Origin: Nocardioides turkmenicus
GTDB lineage: Bacteria > Actinomycetota > Actinomycetes > Propionibacteriales > Nocardioidaceae
Direction: 5' to 3'
Assembly: GCF_011045035.1 (NCBI RefSeq)
Contig: NZ_JAALAA010000010.1
Span: forward strand, 1-64,000
Length of the DNA: 64,000 bases
Made by a program: the position numbers and the translations under genes. The notes beneath the pieces were generated by a model. The model was not told where the DNA came from. It saw only the letters and a program-made list of their open reading frames with translations, and made no database searches. Positions 45,873 through 54,153 of the stretch are shown one piece after another. How positions within the stretch are numbered: position 1 is the first letter of the stretch; each line of letters starts with the position of its first letter.

Positions 45873-47438
45873 ATGAACGCACACACAGAACACCTTGACG
45901 TGATCGTCATCGGCGGCGGTGCCGCCGGACTCTCCGCCGCCCTCATGCTGGGCCGCTCCCGCCGCCGGACCCTCGTGATCGACTCCGGCCTTCCCCGCAA
46001 CCGCTTCGCGGCGCACATGCACGGCGTCCTCGGCCACGAGGGCATCGACCCCGCCGAGCTGCTCCGCAAGGGGCACGAGGAGCTGGCTGCGTACGACATC
46101 GCGATCCGGCAGGGGCGGGTCGCCCGCCTCGACGAGACGGACGACGGCGTGAGCGTCCTCCTGGAGGACGGGCAGCGGCTCGCGGCGCGGGTCGCGATCG
46201 TGGCGACCGGGGTCACCGACGAGCTTCCCGACATCCCCGGCCTCGCCGAGCGCTGGGGCAGCACCGTCCTGCACTGCCCCTACTGCCACGGCTGGGAGGT
46301 GCGCGACCGGAGGATCGGCGTGCTGACGACCTCGCCGCTCGGCATGCACCAGGCGCAGCTGATCCGCCAGTGGAGCGACGATGTCGTCGTCTTCACCGCC
46401 GGGCTCGGGCAGCTCGAGCAGGCCGAGAAGCAGCGGCTGCTGGCGCGTGGGATCACGCTCGTCCCTGGCCCTGTCACCGAGGTGCTCGGCGAGGGAGACC
46501 AGGTCACCGCGGTGCGTACCGCCGACGGGTCGACCATCGAGGTCGGCGCCATCTTCACCGCCGGCACCCTGCGCCCGCACGACGACTTCCTGACCCACCT
46601 CGGCCTCGAGCGCACCGACACACCGGCCGGCAGCTTCCTCGCCGTCGATCCGACCGGCAAGACCAGCAGCGACCGGATCTGGGCGGTCGGCAACGTCTCC
46701 AACCCGATGGCCAACGTGCCGATCAGCATGAGCGCCGGCACCATGGCCGGCAGCTTCGTGAACATGACCCTGGTCACCGACGACTTCGACCGCGCGGTCG
46801 CCGGCCCCGCCGAGCCGAGCGACCCGGTGGCCTTCTGGCAGGAGAGGTACGCCGGCAGCGACCGGATCTGGTCCGGCAAGGTCAACGCGGTGCTGGGTGA
46901 CATCGCCGCGAGCCTCGAGCCCGGGACCGCGCTCGACCTGGGCTCCGGCGAGGGCGCCGACGTCATCTGGCTGGCCCAGCACGGCTGGCAGGCGACCGGC
47001 ATCGACATCTCCGACAACGCCGTCTCCCGCGGCCGAGAGGCGGCGCGGGCCGCCGGCCTGGCCGAGGAACAGGCGCGGTTCGTGGTCTCCGACCTCTCCG
47101 ACCCGGCCGTCCTCGACCGAGGCTATGACCTGGTCACCGCGAGCTTCTTCCACTCCCCCGTGGAGCTGCCTCGTACCGACATCCTGCGCCGGGCGGCCGA
47201 GCTGGTGAACGCCGGCGGCCACCTGCTGATCACCTCGCACGCCGCCGCGCCGCCCTGGGCCGACGCCTCCGCCCACGAGCACGACTTCCTCGACGCCAAG
47301 GAGGAGCTCGAGGAGCTCGGCCTGCCCGAGGACGCCTGGGAGACGGTCATCCTCGAGCACCGGCACCGCGCCGTCACCAGCCCGTCGGGCGGGCCGGCCA
47401 CGCTCGAGGACGCGGTCGTCCTGCTCCGCCGCCGCTGA
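45873..47438 (+). CDS. thioredoxin-reductase-like flavoprotein fused to a SAM-dependent methyltransferase
   Basis: A 521-residue bifunctional protein. Residues ~1-300 form a TrxB-like FAD/NAD(P)H domain (VIVIGGGAAGLSAALMLG, redox pair CPYCHGWE, C-terminal DRIWAVGNVSNP). Residues ~320-521 form a class I methyltransferase (ALDLGSGEGADVIWLAQHGW, GIDISDNAV). This architecture occurs in other actinobacteria; its substrate is not established. Related methyltransferases of the tellurite/thiol-methyltransferase type act on small nucleophiles. It is expressed away from, and probably controlled by, the XRE-cupin regulator. No Zur box precedes it. Confidence 0.88.
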   Translation: MNAHTEHLDVIVIGGGAAGLSAALMLGRSRRRTLVIDSGLPRNRFAAHMHGVLGHEGIDPAELLRKGHEELAAYDIAIRQGRVARLDETDDGVSVLLEDGQRLAARVAIVATGVTDELPDIPGLAERWGSTVLHCPYCHGWEVRDRRIGVLTTSPLGMHQAQLIRQWSDDVVVFTAGLGQLEQAEKQRLLARGITLVPGPVTEVLGEGDQVTAVRTADGSTIEVGAIFTAGTLRPHDDFLTHLGLERTDTPAGSFLAVDPTGKTSSDRIWAVGNVSNPMANVPISMSAGTMAGSFVNMTLVTDDFDRAVAGPAEPSDPVAFWQERYAGSDRIWSGKVNAVLGDIAASLEPGTALDLGSGEGADVIWLAQHGWQATGIDISDNAVSRGREAARAAGLAEEQARFVVSDLSDPAVLDRGYDLVTASFFHSPVELPRTDILRRAAELVNAGGHLLITSHAAAPPWADASAHEHDFLDAKEELEELGLPEDAWETVILEHRHRAVTSPSGGPATLEDAVVLLRRR

Positions 47439-47447
47439 TCGCCGGCG

Positions 47448-47990
47448 TCAGGCCGCGCCGCAGCTCTCGGTGAGGTACTCGCCGAGACGCTCGTAGGCGA
47501 GGTTCTGCGCCTCGCTGCGCTCGAGCGGGTCCTCGCCCCGCCCGGTGCGCAGCGCGTCCTCGATCATCATCCGCACACCCTCGACAGCCGCGGCCGGCGT
47601 GCCTTCCGGGACGCCCATCGACTGCAGGCTCGTGGCCGCCAACCCCAGCGCCGTCTCGTTCTCGTCGTTCGGCGTGGACATCTGGGCCGCGTGGGCGTTC
47701 GCCATGGTCTGGACGGCGCCGCAGAACTCCTCCAGGGACGCGACCGGCCCGGAGGCGACCGGGGCCGCCGACGATCCCGCCCCGGACGGAGCGGCTGCCG
47801 GAGCGTCGGAGCCGCCGAGGTCGCGGGTCAGCACCACGACGCCGATCGCGACCGCGATCAGCACGCCGACCACGAGCGCGCGCGGCGTGTGCGGCAGCCG
47901 GTCGCGCCAGGTCTGCTCACGCTGTGCCGCGGCCCGTCGGGCGGGGTTGCCGGAGCGTCTCGGGTCGCCCACTCGCTGACGCTCGCTCAC
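47448..47990 (-). CDS. single-span membrane protein with exported helical domain, unknown function
   Basis: A 180-residue protein from the GTG at 47990, overlapping the TIGR03943-type gene (GTGA). An arginine-rich cytosolic start is followed by one membrane helix (ALVVGVLIAVAIGVVVL), an Ala/Pro/Ser linker and a helical outer domain with two cysteines (EEFCGAV..., LTESCGAA) that may pair. It is the third gene of a set with two permease-like proteins. Function is unknown. Confidence 0.65.
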   Translation of the reverse strand: MSERQRVGDPRRSGNPARRAAAQREQTWRDRLPHTPRALVVGVLIAVAIGVVVLTRDLGGSDAPAAAPSGAGSSAAPVASGPVASLEEFCGAVQTMANAHAAQMSTPNDENETALGLAATSLQSMGVPEGTPAAAVEGVRMMIEDALRTGRGEDPLERSEAQNLAYERLGEYLTESCGAA

Positions 47991-48694
47991 TGGTAGGTGT
48001 TGGCCGGAGCCTCGCGCGGCTCGACCGAGGAGGCCTCGATGGCCGTCTCCGACTTGCCGCCCGGAGCGGTGCCCTCGACCCAGCGGCCGGTGACCGCGAC
48101 CCAGGAGTCGCGCTCCGGAGCGTCGTCGTAGTCCTCGACCCGCACCCGGGAGGCGCTGGCGTCGGCGGCGCAGCAGGCGATGGCGATGCGGGTGACGTAC
48201 CAGTTGCCGTTCTCGTCGGTGCTCACGAAGCCGGTGAGGCGTACGTCGCGGTCCTTGATCGTCGCGCCGTCCTCGACACCGGCACGCCACATGAACTCCG
48301 CAACCTCCACATCCACCGGGCCGTCCGAGGCCGGCAGCGGCAGGATCTCGGCGTCGGGAGCGGCCGCGACCGGGTCGCCGGCGCGGCGCTCGGCGAGGTA
48401 GGCGCCCAGCGACGGCGGGCTGGCGACGAAGACGATCACGCCAGGCAGGAGGGCCAGCCAGGTCATCGCCGGGACCTTGTGGCCGTGCCCGTCGTGCCCG
48501 TCGTGGTCTTCGATGTCGCCAGGCGCCGGACGCAGCAGCATCCACACCGTCAGTCCGAGCAGCACCACGCCGGTGGCTACCAGCGGCCACTTCATCCAGT
48601 CGGTGACGTACCTCAGATAGCCGTCGCCGAGCGAGAGCCGCAGCAGGACGGCGCCGAGGAAGCCGACGACGAGAGCCTGGGTTGTTCTGGTCAC
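47987..48694 (-). CDS. TIGR03943-family membrane protein (YcgQ-like)
   Basis: A 235-residue protein with two to three membrane helices at the N-terminus, a histidine-rich loop (DHDGHDGHGHK) and a C-terminal OB-like domain containing AIACCAADA. Such proteins are nearly always paired with a DUF318 (UPF0718) permease, as here. The histidine loop suggests contact with a divalent metal. Biochemical function is not established for the family. Confidence 0.82.
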   Translation of the reverse strand: MTRTTQALVVGFLGAVLLRLSLGDGYLRYVTDWMKWPLVATGVVLLGLTVWMLLRPAPGDIEDHDGHDGHGHKVPAMTWLALLPGVIVFVASPPSLGAYLAERRAGDPVAAAPDAEILPLPASDGPVDVEVAEFMWRAGVEDGATIKDRDVRLTGFVSTDENGNWYVTRIAIACCAADASASRVRVEDYDDAPERDSWVAVTGRWVEGTAPGGKSETAIEASSVEPREAPANTYQ

Positions 48695-48773
48695 GCGGCC
48701 ACCTCCGTTGCGCGAGCGCCATTGTACGGACGCGGCCGCGTGTTGATTGACTGGATCGCTCGCTGACGCTCGC

Positions 48774-49760
48774 TCACAGCAGCCACCATCCGATGCCGAC
48801 GGCGGAGGCGACCGCCGTGATGATCACCAAGGGTACGAAGCGCAGGGCGAAGCCAATGCCGAACTGGCCGGCCTCCATCGAGGCGAGCTTGATGTCCATC
48901 GCCGGGCCGACGACGAGGAAGACCAGCTTCGCGGTGTCGGAGAAGGCGGTGAACGAGGCGGCGACGAAGGCGTCGGACTCCGAGCACAGCGCCACGACGA
49001 ACGCGAACAGAGCCAGCGTGGCGATCCCCAGCACCGCCTGCCCGGCGACGGTGTTGACCACCGAGCGCGGTACGAAGGTGTTGACCGCCGCGGCCAGCAT
49101 GGCGCCCAGCACCAGGAAGCCGGAGGCGTGCAGGAAGTCGTGGCTGACGTTGCCGAGGAACGACCGCTCGTGGGCGTGCACGTCACGCCCGAGGTTGGTG
49201 AGCCGCTCGAGGAGCAGCTTGCCGCGGGCCATCATGATCCAGCCGACCGCCACCGCGGTGATCAGCGAGGCCAGGAACCGGGCGAGCACCATCATCGGCT
49301 GACCGGGGAAGGCGACCGCGGTCGAGACGAGCACCGCCGGGTTGACCGCCGGAGCCGCGAGCAGGAACGTCAGCGCGACCGCCGGCGCTACCCCGCGGCG
49401 GATCAGCGAGTTGGTCACCGGCACCGCGGCGCACTCGCAGCCCGGCAGCCCGATCCCGGCCAGGCCGGCGACCGGGACGCCGAGCACCGGGCTCTTCGGC
49501 ACGATCTTGCTCAGCGCCTTCTCCGAGAGGAACGTCGAGATCACGGCGCTGAGTAGCACACCGCCGAGCAGGAACGGCGCCGACTGCACCACGATGGCCA
49601 CGAAGATCGTGCCCCAGGTGTTGAACAGGTCGTGGTCCAGGAGCGGCAGCAACCAGCGCTGGGAGAGCAGGATGACCAGCAGGACGATCGCGACGACCTC
49701 TGTCTGCCCCAGCCTGAACCCAGGCTTCTGCGCCGCCCGCACCGGGGTCTTCGTACTCAT
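48774..49760 (-). CDS. DUF318/UPF0718-family permease (YcgR-like)
   Basis: A 328-residue membrane protein with about eight helices and the family signature GLPGCECAAVPVTNSLIRRG near residue 110, repeated in weaker form later (ALCSESDAFVAASF). The start is the ATG at 49760. Its partner is the TIGR03943-type protein downstream. The pair lies between two zinc-independent ribosomal units, so a metal-related role is plausible but unproven. Confidence 0.85.
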   Translation of the reverse strand: MSTKTPVRAAQKPGFRLGQTEVVAIVLLVILLSQRWLLPLLDHDLFNTWGTIFVAIVVQSAPFLLGGVLLSAVISTFLSEKALSKIVPKSPVLGVPVAGLAGIGLPGCECAAVPVTNSLIRRGVAPAVALTFLLAAPAVNPAVLVSTAVAFPGQPMMVLARFLASLITAVAVGWIMMARGKLLLERLTNLGRDVHAHERSFLGNVSHDFLHASGFLVLGAMLAAAVNTFVPRSVVNTVAGQAVLGIATLALFAFVVALCSESDAFVAASFTAFSDTAKLVFLVVGPAMDIKLASMEAGQFGIGFALRFVPLVIITAVASAVGIGWWLL

Positions 49761-49811
49761 GAGGCGAGTGTCTAGCACAGCCCGATGACGGCCGGGTAGC
49801 GCCTCGCCGAC

Positions 49812-49826
49812 TCGGAATGGTTCCGG
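49812..49826. promoter_or_regulatory. weak Zur-box-like palindrome upstream of the DUF318 permease
   Basis: TCGGAATGGTTCCGG keeps the GAAT-N-NTTC core and the 7-1-7 symmetry but only about half the consensus positions. It lies 52 bp before the permease start. It is listed because of its location; the match alone would not justify it. Confidence 0.3.
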
Positions 49827-49843
49827 TTAGGCTTGTGCTGGCG

Positions 49844-50149
49844 TCACCAGCTCGACTTGGTGATCCCCGGCAGATGACCCTTGTGGGCGAGCTCGCGGAA
49901 CCGGATCCGGGACACGCCGGCCTTGCGCAGATATCCCCGCGGACGGCCGTCGACCTGGTCGCGGTTGCGGAGGCGTACGGGCGAGGAGTCGCGCGGGAGG
50001 CGGGACAGGGCGCGGACGGCCTCGGCCTGCTCGGCCGAGCCCGGCTCGGCGGTGCGGATCTGCTCCTTGAGGGCGGCACGGCGCTCGGCGTACCTCTCCA
50101 CGACCTCGCGGCGCTTGGCCTCGGCCGCGATCTTCGACTTCTTGGCCAT
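49844..50149 (-). CDS. rpsN: 30S ribosomal protein S14, zinc-independent long form
   Basis: A 101-residue S14 ([20 protein letters not shown]..., [25 protein letters not shown], read in parts). It is the long form without the CxxC zinc motif. It overlaps rpmB by one base; the pair forms a short operon behind a Zur box. Confidence 0.95.
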   Translation of the reverse strand: MAKKSKIAAEAKRREVVERYAERRAALKEQIRTAEPGSAEQAEAVRALSRLPRDSSPVRLRNRDQVDGRPRGYLRKAGVSRIRFRELAHKGHLPGITKSSW

Positions 50150-50385
50150 CAGACCTTCTCCCCTCGGGCGCGCATCTCGGCGACGACGGCTTCGATGCCG
50201 CGTACGTCGATCTGCTTGATCGCGTTGGTGCTGAGCCGCAGGGTGACCTTCCGGCCCAGGCTGGGGACGTAGTAGGTCTTCTTCTGCAGGTTGACCTCCC
50301 AGCGCCGGCGGGTCGCCTTCTTGGACCAGGGACGGTTGTTGCCGAAGCCGGGGCGGGCGCCGGTGACCTGACACGTGCGTGACAT
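50149..50385 (-). CDS. rpmB: 50S ribosomal protein L28, Zur-regulated paralogue
   Basis: A 78-residue L28 ([29 protein letters not shown]..., read in parts) with a single cysteine, too few for a zinc site. It is first in the rpmB-rpsN operon, which is divergent from zur with a Zur-box-like palindrome between. Confidence 0.94.
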   Translation of the reverse strand: MSRTCQVTGARPGFGNNRPWSKKATRRRWEVNLQKKTYYVPSLGRKVTLRLSTNAIKQIDVRGIEAVVAEMRARGEKV

Positions 50386-50403
50386 GAGAGCCTTTCGTCT
50401 TAT

Positions 50404-50418
50404 CGGGAATCATTCCCA
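50404..50418. promoter_or_regulatory. Zur box between rpmB-rpsN and zur
   Basis: CGGGAATCATTCCCA has perfect 6-bp arms (GGGAAT/ATTCCC) around one base, with the spacing of the Zur box; 9 of 15 positions match the A/T-rich consensus. It can control rpmB leftward and possibly zur rightward. Confidence 0.7.
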
Positions 50419-50476
50419 GTATGACACATGCCGCCCCGCCCCGCTGAACACGGGATCCATACCGATACCGACTAAC

Positions 50477-50896
50477 ATGGCGCTCATGGCAGCAACCCAG
50501 CAGGTCAAGCGGCGCGCCACCAACCAGGGCGCCGCGGTGAAGGACGCTCTCGCCGCCGAGGACACCTTCCGCAGCGCCCAGGACGTCTACGCGACGCTGC
50601 GAGCCAACGGCGAGAAGATCGGCCTCTCCACGGTCTACCGCCACCTGCAGATCTTCGTCGACGACGGCCTCGCCGACGTGATCCACAAGCCCGACGGTGA
50701 GTCGACCTATCGGCTGTGCGGCGACGCCTCCACCACCCATCACCACCACCTGGTCTGCCGCAGCTGCGGCAAGGCGGTCGAGATCGAGGGTCCGGCCGTG
50801 GAGACCTGGGCCGACAAGGTGGCGGCGCAGAACGGCTTCACCGACGTCAACCACACCGTGGAGATCTTCGGCCTCTGCGCGTCCTGCGCCGGCTGA
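50477..50896 (+). CDS. zur: Fur-family zinc uptake regulator Zur (FurB)
   Basis: A 139-residue Fur-family repressor (136 if the second ATG at 50486 is used). The recognition helix is in [18 protein letters not shown]. The structural zinc site is Cys94/Cys97 (LVCRSCG) plus Cys134/Cys137 (LCASCAG). The histidine run TTHHHH at 87-91 belongs to the sensory site. I call it Zur because Zur-type palindromes and zinc-independent ribosomal genes surround it. With zinc bound it should repress the boxes listed in this window, including its own promoter region. Confidence 0.9.
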   Translation: MALMAATQQVKRRATNQGAAVKDALAAEDTFRSAQDVYATLRANGEKIGLSTVYRHLQIFVDDGLADVIHKPDGESTYRLCGDASTTHHHHLVCRSCGKAVEIEGPAVETWADKVAAQNGFTDVNHTVEIFGLCASCAG

Positions 50897-50899
50897 CCC

Positions 50900-52345
50900 T
50901 CAGCCGCGCCGGCGCACCGCGGCGAGGACGACGTCGACCGCCAGGAACGCGACCAGGCTGATCCCCAGCAGCGGGAAGAACCAGCCGACCGCCACGGTGG
51001 CCGCGACGCCGCCCACCAGGACCGGCCAGGGCAGCCGGCGCCAGGCGCCGGGCGGCACCGGGCGGCCGAACCGCAGCCGGCCCGCGCCACGAGGACGCCG
51101 CAGCCACCACATCCGGTAGCCGAGCAGGGTGACCGCGATCAGGCCGATCGCGAGCGCTGCCAGCGCGACCTGGTTGGCGACGCCGAACAGGATCCCCATG
51201 TGGGCGCCGATGGTCCAGGTGGTCAGTTTGGCCATCACCGGCCAGTCCTCGAAGTCGACCCGGTCCACGACGGCGCCGCTGGCGGGGTCGACGGTGACGG
51301 TGTCGTAGCTGGTGGGCCAGTCACGCTTGTTCTCCGCCGCCGTCCACGCGCTGCCGGCGTTGGGCGGCGGGGTCAGGTAGAGCGGGTCGCCCAGGCCCTC
51401 CTCGCGGGCGGTGGCGAGCACCCCGTCGATGCCGACGCCGTCGACCAGGAGCGCGTCCGGGTCGTCGGCGGGCGCCGCGGTGCCCGCTTCGTGGTGCTGG
51501 TGCCCGGCCGCGGGGGCGTCGCCGGCCACGGAGGTCGCGGGCAGCGGCTTCACCCAGGACAGGGCCGTACGCAGCTCCTCGACGTTGGCGCCGGCGTAGC
51601 GCGACCAGGTCACCCCGGAGACGGAGAGGGCGAGGGCGCCGAGCAGGATCCAGACGCCGATCGCCCCGTGCCAGGACATCACCCGGGAGCGTCCCCGCGC
51701 CTCGGGGTCGGGCGCGAGCAGCCGGCGGGCGCGCCGCTCCCCCCGACGCTTGCCGATCCAGAGCGCCAGTCCACCCAGGGCCACCACCCACAGCCAGCTC
51801 GCGGCGAGCTCGCTGTAGTTGCGGCCGAGGGCGCCGAGGTGCAGGTTGCGGTGGAGGTCGTCGAGCCACGCGCGGAAACCGAGCCACTGGCCGTAGCTGC
51901 GTACCTGGCCCTCGACCTGGCCGGTGTAGGGGTTCACGAACACCGACATGTCGTAGTCGGCCGGGACCGTCTCGTCGGTGAAGACGACCCGGGTGCTGCG
52001 GTCGGCGGCCTCGGGCACGTCGACCCGGATGACGGCGCCGTCGGGGTGGGTCGCCCGGGCGGCGGCGACCTGGTCGGCGAGCGGGACGGTGTCGCCGGCC
52101 GGGGTGACCTGGGTGAGCTCGCGGTAGGCGATCTGCTCGACCTGCGGGGCGATCGTGTAGAGCAGCCCGGTCACCGAGGCGACCAGGATGAACGGGGCGA
52201 CCAGCACCCCGGTGTAGAAGTGCAGCCGCAGTACGAGCGGGCGGATCGCCGGCCACCAGCCGCGCCCCTGGCTCGGCGGCGCGGGCTCCGGGGTCTGTGG
52301 CTCTGCTGCTGGCGGTGCGGTCTGGAACTGGGTCGGAACGGACAT
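50900..52345 (-). CDS. PepSY-associated membrane protein (iron/reductase-like)
   Basis: A 481-residue protein with four main membrane helices and PepSY-type regions. Family marks are LRLHFYTGVLVAPFILVASVTGLLY (read in parts) near residue 40, DDLHRNLHLG and MSWHGAIGVWILLGALAL. The periplasmic loop contains GHQHHE. PepSY_TM proteins are often linked to siderophore or haem reduction. The start is the ATG at 52345; stop codons of this gene and zur lie 3 bp apart, convergent. Role not established here. Confidence 0.85.
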   Translation of the reverse strand: MSVPTQFQTAPPAAEPQTPEPAPPSQGRGWWPAIRPLVLRLHFYTGVLVAPFILVASVTGLLYTIAPQVEQIAYRELTQVTPAGDTVPLADQVAAARATHPDGAVIRVDVPEAADRSTRVVFTDETVPADYDMSVFVNPYTGQVEGQVRSYGQWLGFRAWLDDLHRNLHLGALGRNYSELAASWLWVVALGGLALWIGKRRGERRARRLLAPDPEARGRSRVMSWHGAIGVWILLGALALSVSGVTWSRYAGANVEELRTALSWVKPLPATSVAGDAPAAGHQHHEAGTAAPADDPDALLVDGVGIDGVLATAREEGLGDPLYLTPPPNAGSAWTAAENKRDWPTSYDTVTVDPASGAVVDRVDFEDWPVMAKLTTWTIGAHMGILFGVANQVALAALAIGLIAVTLLGYRMWWLRRPRGAGRLRFGRPVPPGAWRRLPWPVLVGGVAATVAVGWFFPLLGISLVAFLAVDVVLAAVRRRG

Positions 52346-52387
52346 GTGACGCTTCTCTTCTCGCGAATTCTCGGGTACGCAAGACAG

Positions 52388-52408
52388 CCACCGGGGCTCA
52401 CCCGGTGG
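52388..52408 (-). terminator. short hairpin between two membrane-protein genes
   Basis: CCACCGGG and CCCGGTGG pair around GCTCA, in the 79-bp gap before the PepSY gene. It may terminate or attenuate transcription arriving from the upstream gene. Confidence 0.4.
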
Positions 52409-52424
52409 TGCTCGCAGAGGGATC

Positions 52425-52967
52425 TCAGAGGCCGGCCGGCCTCGGCGGTCCCCGTCGCGGAGAGACATCGGTCCACAGGGCCGGTCGTGGGAGGAAGTGC
52501 CCGGCCTCGGCAAGCAGCCGCCCGGCGACCGCGACCCGGGGCATCGGCAAGCGGCGTACGACCACGGCGAGGGCCCTGCGGTGCAGCACCCAGACGACGA
52601 CCGAGAGCACCGCGGCGCAGGTGTGGGCCAGGAGCATCGAGCCGCCCTCGCCGGCGCCGGGCGTGATCGCGTGCCGGTGTGCGGCTCCTGGCGCCGCGGC
52701 GAGGGCCGCGAAGACCTCGTGGAGTCCCAGCTGGGTCAGTCCGGCCAGCACCGCACCCCCGAGCAGACCCACCCGGCGCTGGAGGACCACCACGCCGGTA
52801 CCGAAGACGGCCAGGGCCGCGGCGACCAGCCAGCCCGCGCTCGGCAGCGTGCGTCCCGCGGCCAGGTGGGCGAGCGCCGCGCCGGTGGTGATCTCGAGGG
52901 TCGCGAGCAGGGCGAGCCACACGCTTCCGCGCGTCGGCCTCACCACTCGTAGCTGCACCTGCAGCAC
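52425..52967 (-). CDS. multi-span membrane protein, unknown function
   Basis: A 180-residue protein from a GTG at 52967 with about four hydrophobic helices (LALLATLEITTGAALAHL, LVAAALAVFGTGVVVL, LLGGAVLAGLTQLGLHEVF, LLAHTCAAVLSVVVWVLH). Histidines cluster between helices (GAAHRHAI). It is cotranscribed with, and probably a partner of, the PepSY protein. No family function is known to me. Confidence 0.65.
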   Translation of the reverse strand: MLQVQLRVVRPTRGSVWLALLATLEITTGAALAHLAAGRTLPSAGWLVAAALAVFGTGVVVLQRRVGLLGGAVLAGLTQLGLHEVFAALAAAPGAAHRHAITPGAGEGGSMLLAHTCAAVLSVVVWVLHRRALAVVVRRLPMPRVAVAGRLLAEAGHFLPRPALWTDVSPRRGPPRPAGL

Positions 52968-53001
52968 CGTCTCCCGAGAAGGGGCTCTCAGAGCCCGTTG
53001 G

Positions 53002-53778
53002 TCACTGCGTCTGCGTCTGCTGCACCGGCGTGTGGTTGCGTGCCAGGAGCCAGATCATGGTGCCGTAGCAGGCGATCCGCAGCGCCCAGCCGAGGCCGGT
53101 GCGGAGGATGCCGAGGGCCAGGATCGCCCAGTCGCGGTCGATGGCGCCGCTCCAGGCCAGGAACCAGATCGGCCCCTGGATAGCCGCGCCGATCGCGCCG
53201 GGGGCCAGGAACAGCCAGGTGAGCCGCGTGCACAGCTTCACGATCTGCTTGTCCTGGTGCCACTCGAGCGGGTCACCGCTGGCGACGCCGATGAAGAAGC
53301 CGAAGATCGGCCAGCCGATCAGGCACAGCCCACCGACGACGACGGTGTAGCCGAGGCTGATCAGGATGCCGGGCAGGAAGTAGGCCAGCGCCTGCTCCTC
53401 GGCCGAGCCACCCATCGACTGGGCCAGCCGCACCACCGCGAAGCCGATGAGGATGCCGAAGATGGCGTTGCCGACGTACTGCAGGCTCGAGCGCTGCACC
53501 AGCCGCACGACCAGGAAGATCGCCGCGGACGCCGCCGAGGCGATCAGGGCGACCTTGAGGTCCTTGACCACCAGCCAGGCGATGGTGAAGACGAGCCCGG
53601 GCACGCCGGCCTCCAGCATGCCGCGCACGCCGCCGAGCCCGGCGGCCATCTGGCGGCGTACGACCGCCTCGACGGTGTCGACCGTCGGATGGTTGTGGTC
53701 GTGGTGCTGGTCGGCACGGTCGTCGGCAGAGCCGTCGGCGGGGGTCTCGGAGGTCGGGCTCACGTGTGGTTGGCTCAT
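53002..53778 (-). CDS. DUF3159-family membrane protein
   Basis: A 258-residue protein with six or so membrane helices after a histidine/aspartate-rich N-terminus (DDRADQHHDHNHP). The pattern EAGVPGLVFTIAWLV with AGLGGVRGMLE is that of DUF3159, an actinobacterial family adjacent to the OB-fold and DUF3710 genes in many genomes. Function is unknown. It overlaps the OB-fold gene by 4 bp. Confidence 0.88.
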   Translation of the reverse strand: MSQPHVSPTSETPADGSADDRADQHHDHNHPTVDTVEAVVRRQMAAGLGGVRGMLEAGVPGLVFTIAWLVVKDLKVALIASAASAAIFLVVRLVQRSSLQYVGNAIFGILIGFAVVRLAQSMGGSAEEQALAYFLPGILISLGYTVVVGGLCLIGWPIFGFFIGVASGDPLEWHQDKQIVKLCTRLTWLFLAPGAIGAAIQGPIWFLAWSGAIDRDWAILALGILRTGLGWALRIACYGTMIWLLARNHTPVQQTQTQ

Positions 53779-54146
53779 TCGTTGGGGTCCGGGATCAGCT
53801 CGTAGCGGGGGTTGAACATGATGCGCTGGCCGTCGGTGCGACCGATACGGCCCTGCACCTGCAAGGACCGGCCCGGGCTGATGCCGGCGATGCGCCTGCG
53901 GCCCAGCCAGATGAGCGTCAACGTGCCGGAGCCGTCGAACAGCTCCGCCTCCAGCGCCGGGACGCCTCCGCGCGGCCGCAGCGTGATCGTACGCAGCGTC
54001 CCGCGCAGGCGCACCGACTCACGGTCGGGCGCGTCGGCGATGGAGGCGACATCCTTGGCGACGTACGCAGCCCGGATCTCGCTCGCGTCGATCGAGGCCG
54101 TGTTGGCCCACTCGCTGAGCTTGGCGCGCAGCCGACCCTTGGACAC
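53775..54146 (-). CDS. OB-fold nucleic-acid-binding-like protein
   Basis: A 123-residue protein starting at a GTG at 54146. The segment VRLRGTLRTITLRPRGGVPALEAELFDGSGTLTLIWLGRRRI (read in parts) is a typical OB barrel of the tRNA_anti/RecG wedge type. It belongs to the conserved DUF3710/OB/DUF3159 block. The exact ligand is unknown. Confidence 0.85.
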   Translation of the reverse strand: MSKGRLRAKLSEWANTASIDASEIRAAYVAKDVASIADAPDRESVRLRGTLRTITLRPRGGVPALEAELFDGSGTLTLIWLGRRRIAGISPGRSLQVQGRIGRTDGQRIMFNPRYELIPDPNE

Positions 54147-54153
54147 TACCGGC

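Noticed and set aside
47972..48778. Direct repeat CTCGCTGACGCTCGCTCAC at 47972-47990 and 48760-48778
   Set aside because: Both copies are short and fall at gene ends or starts; too little to call an element or attachment site.
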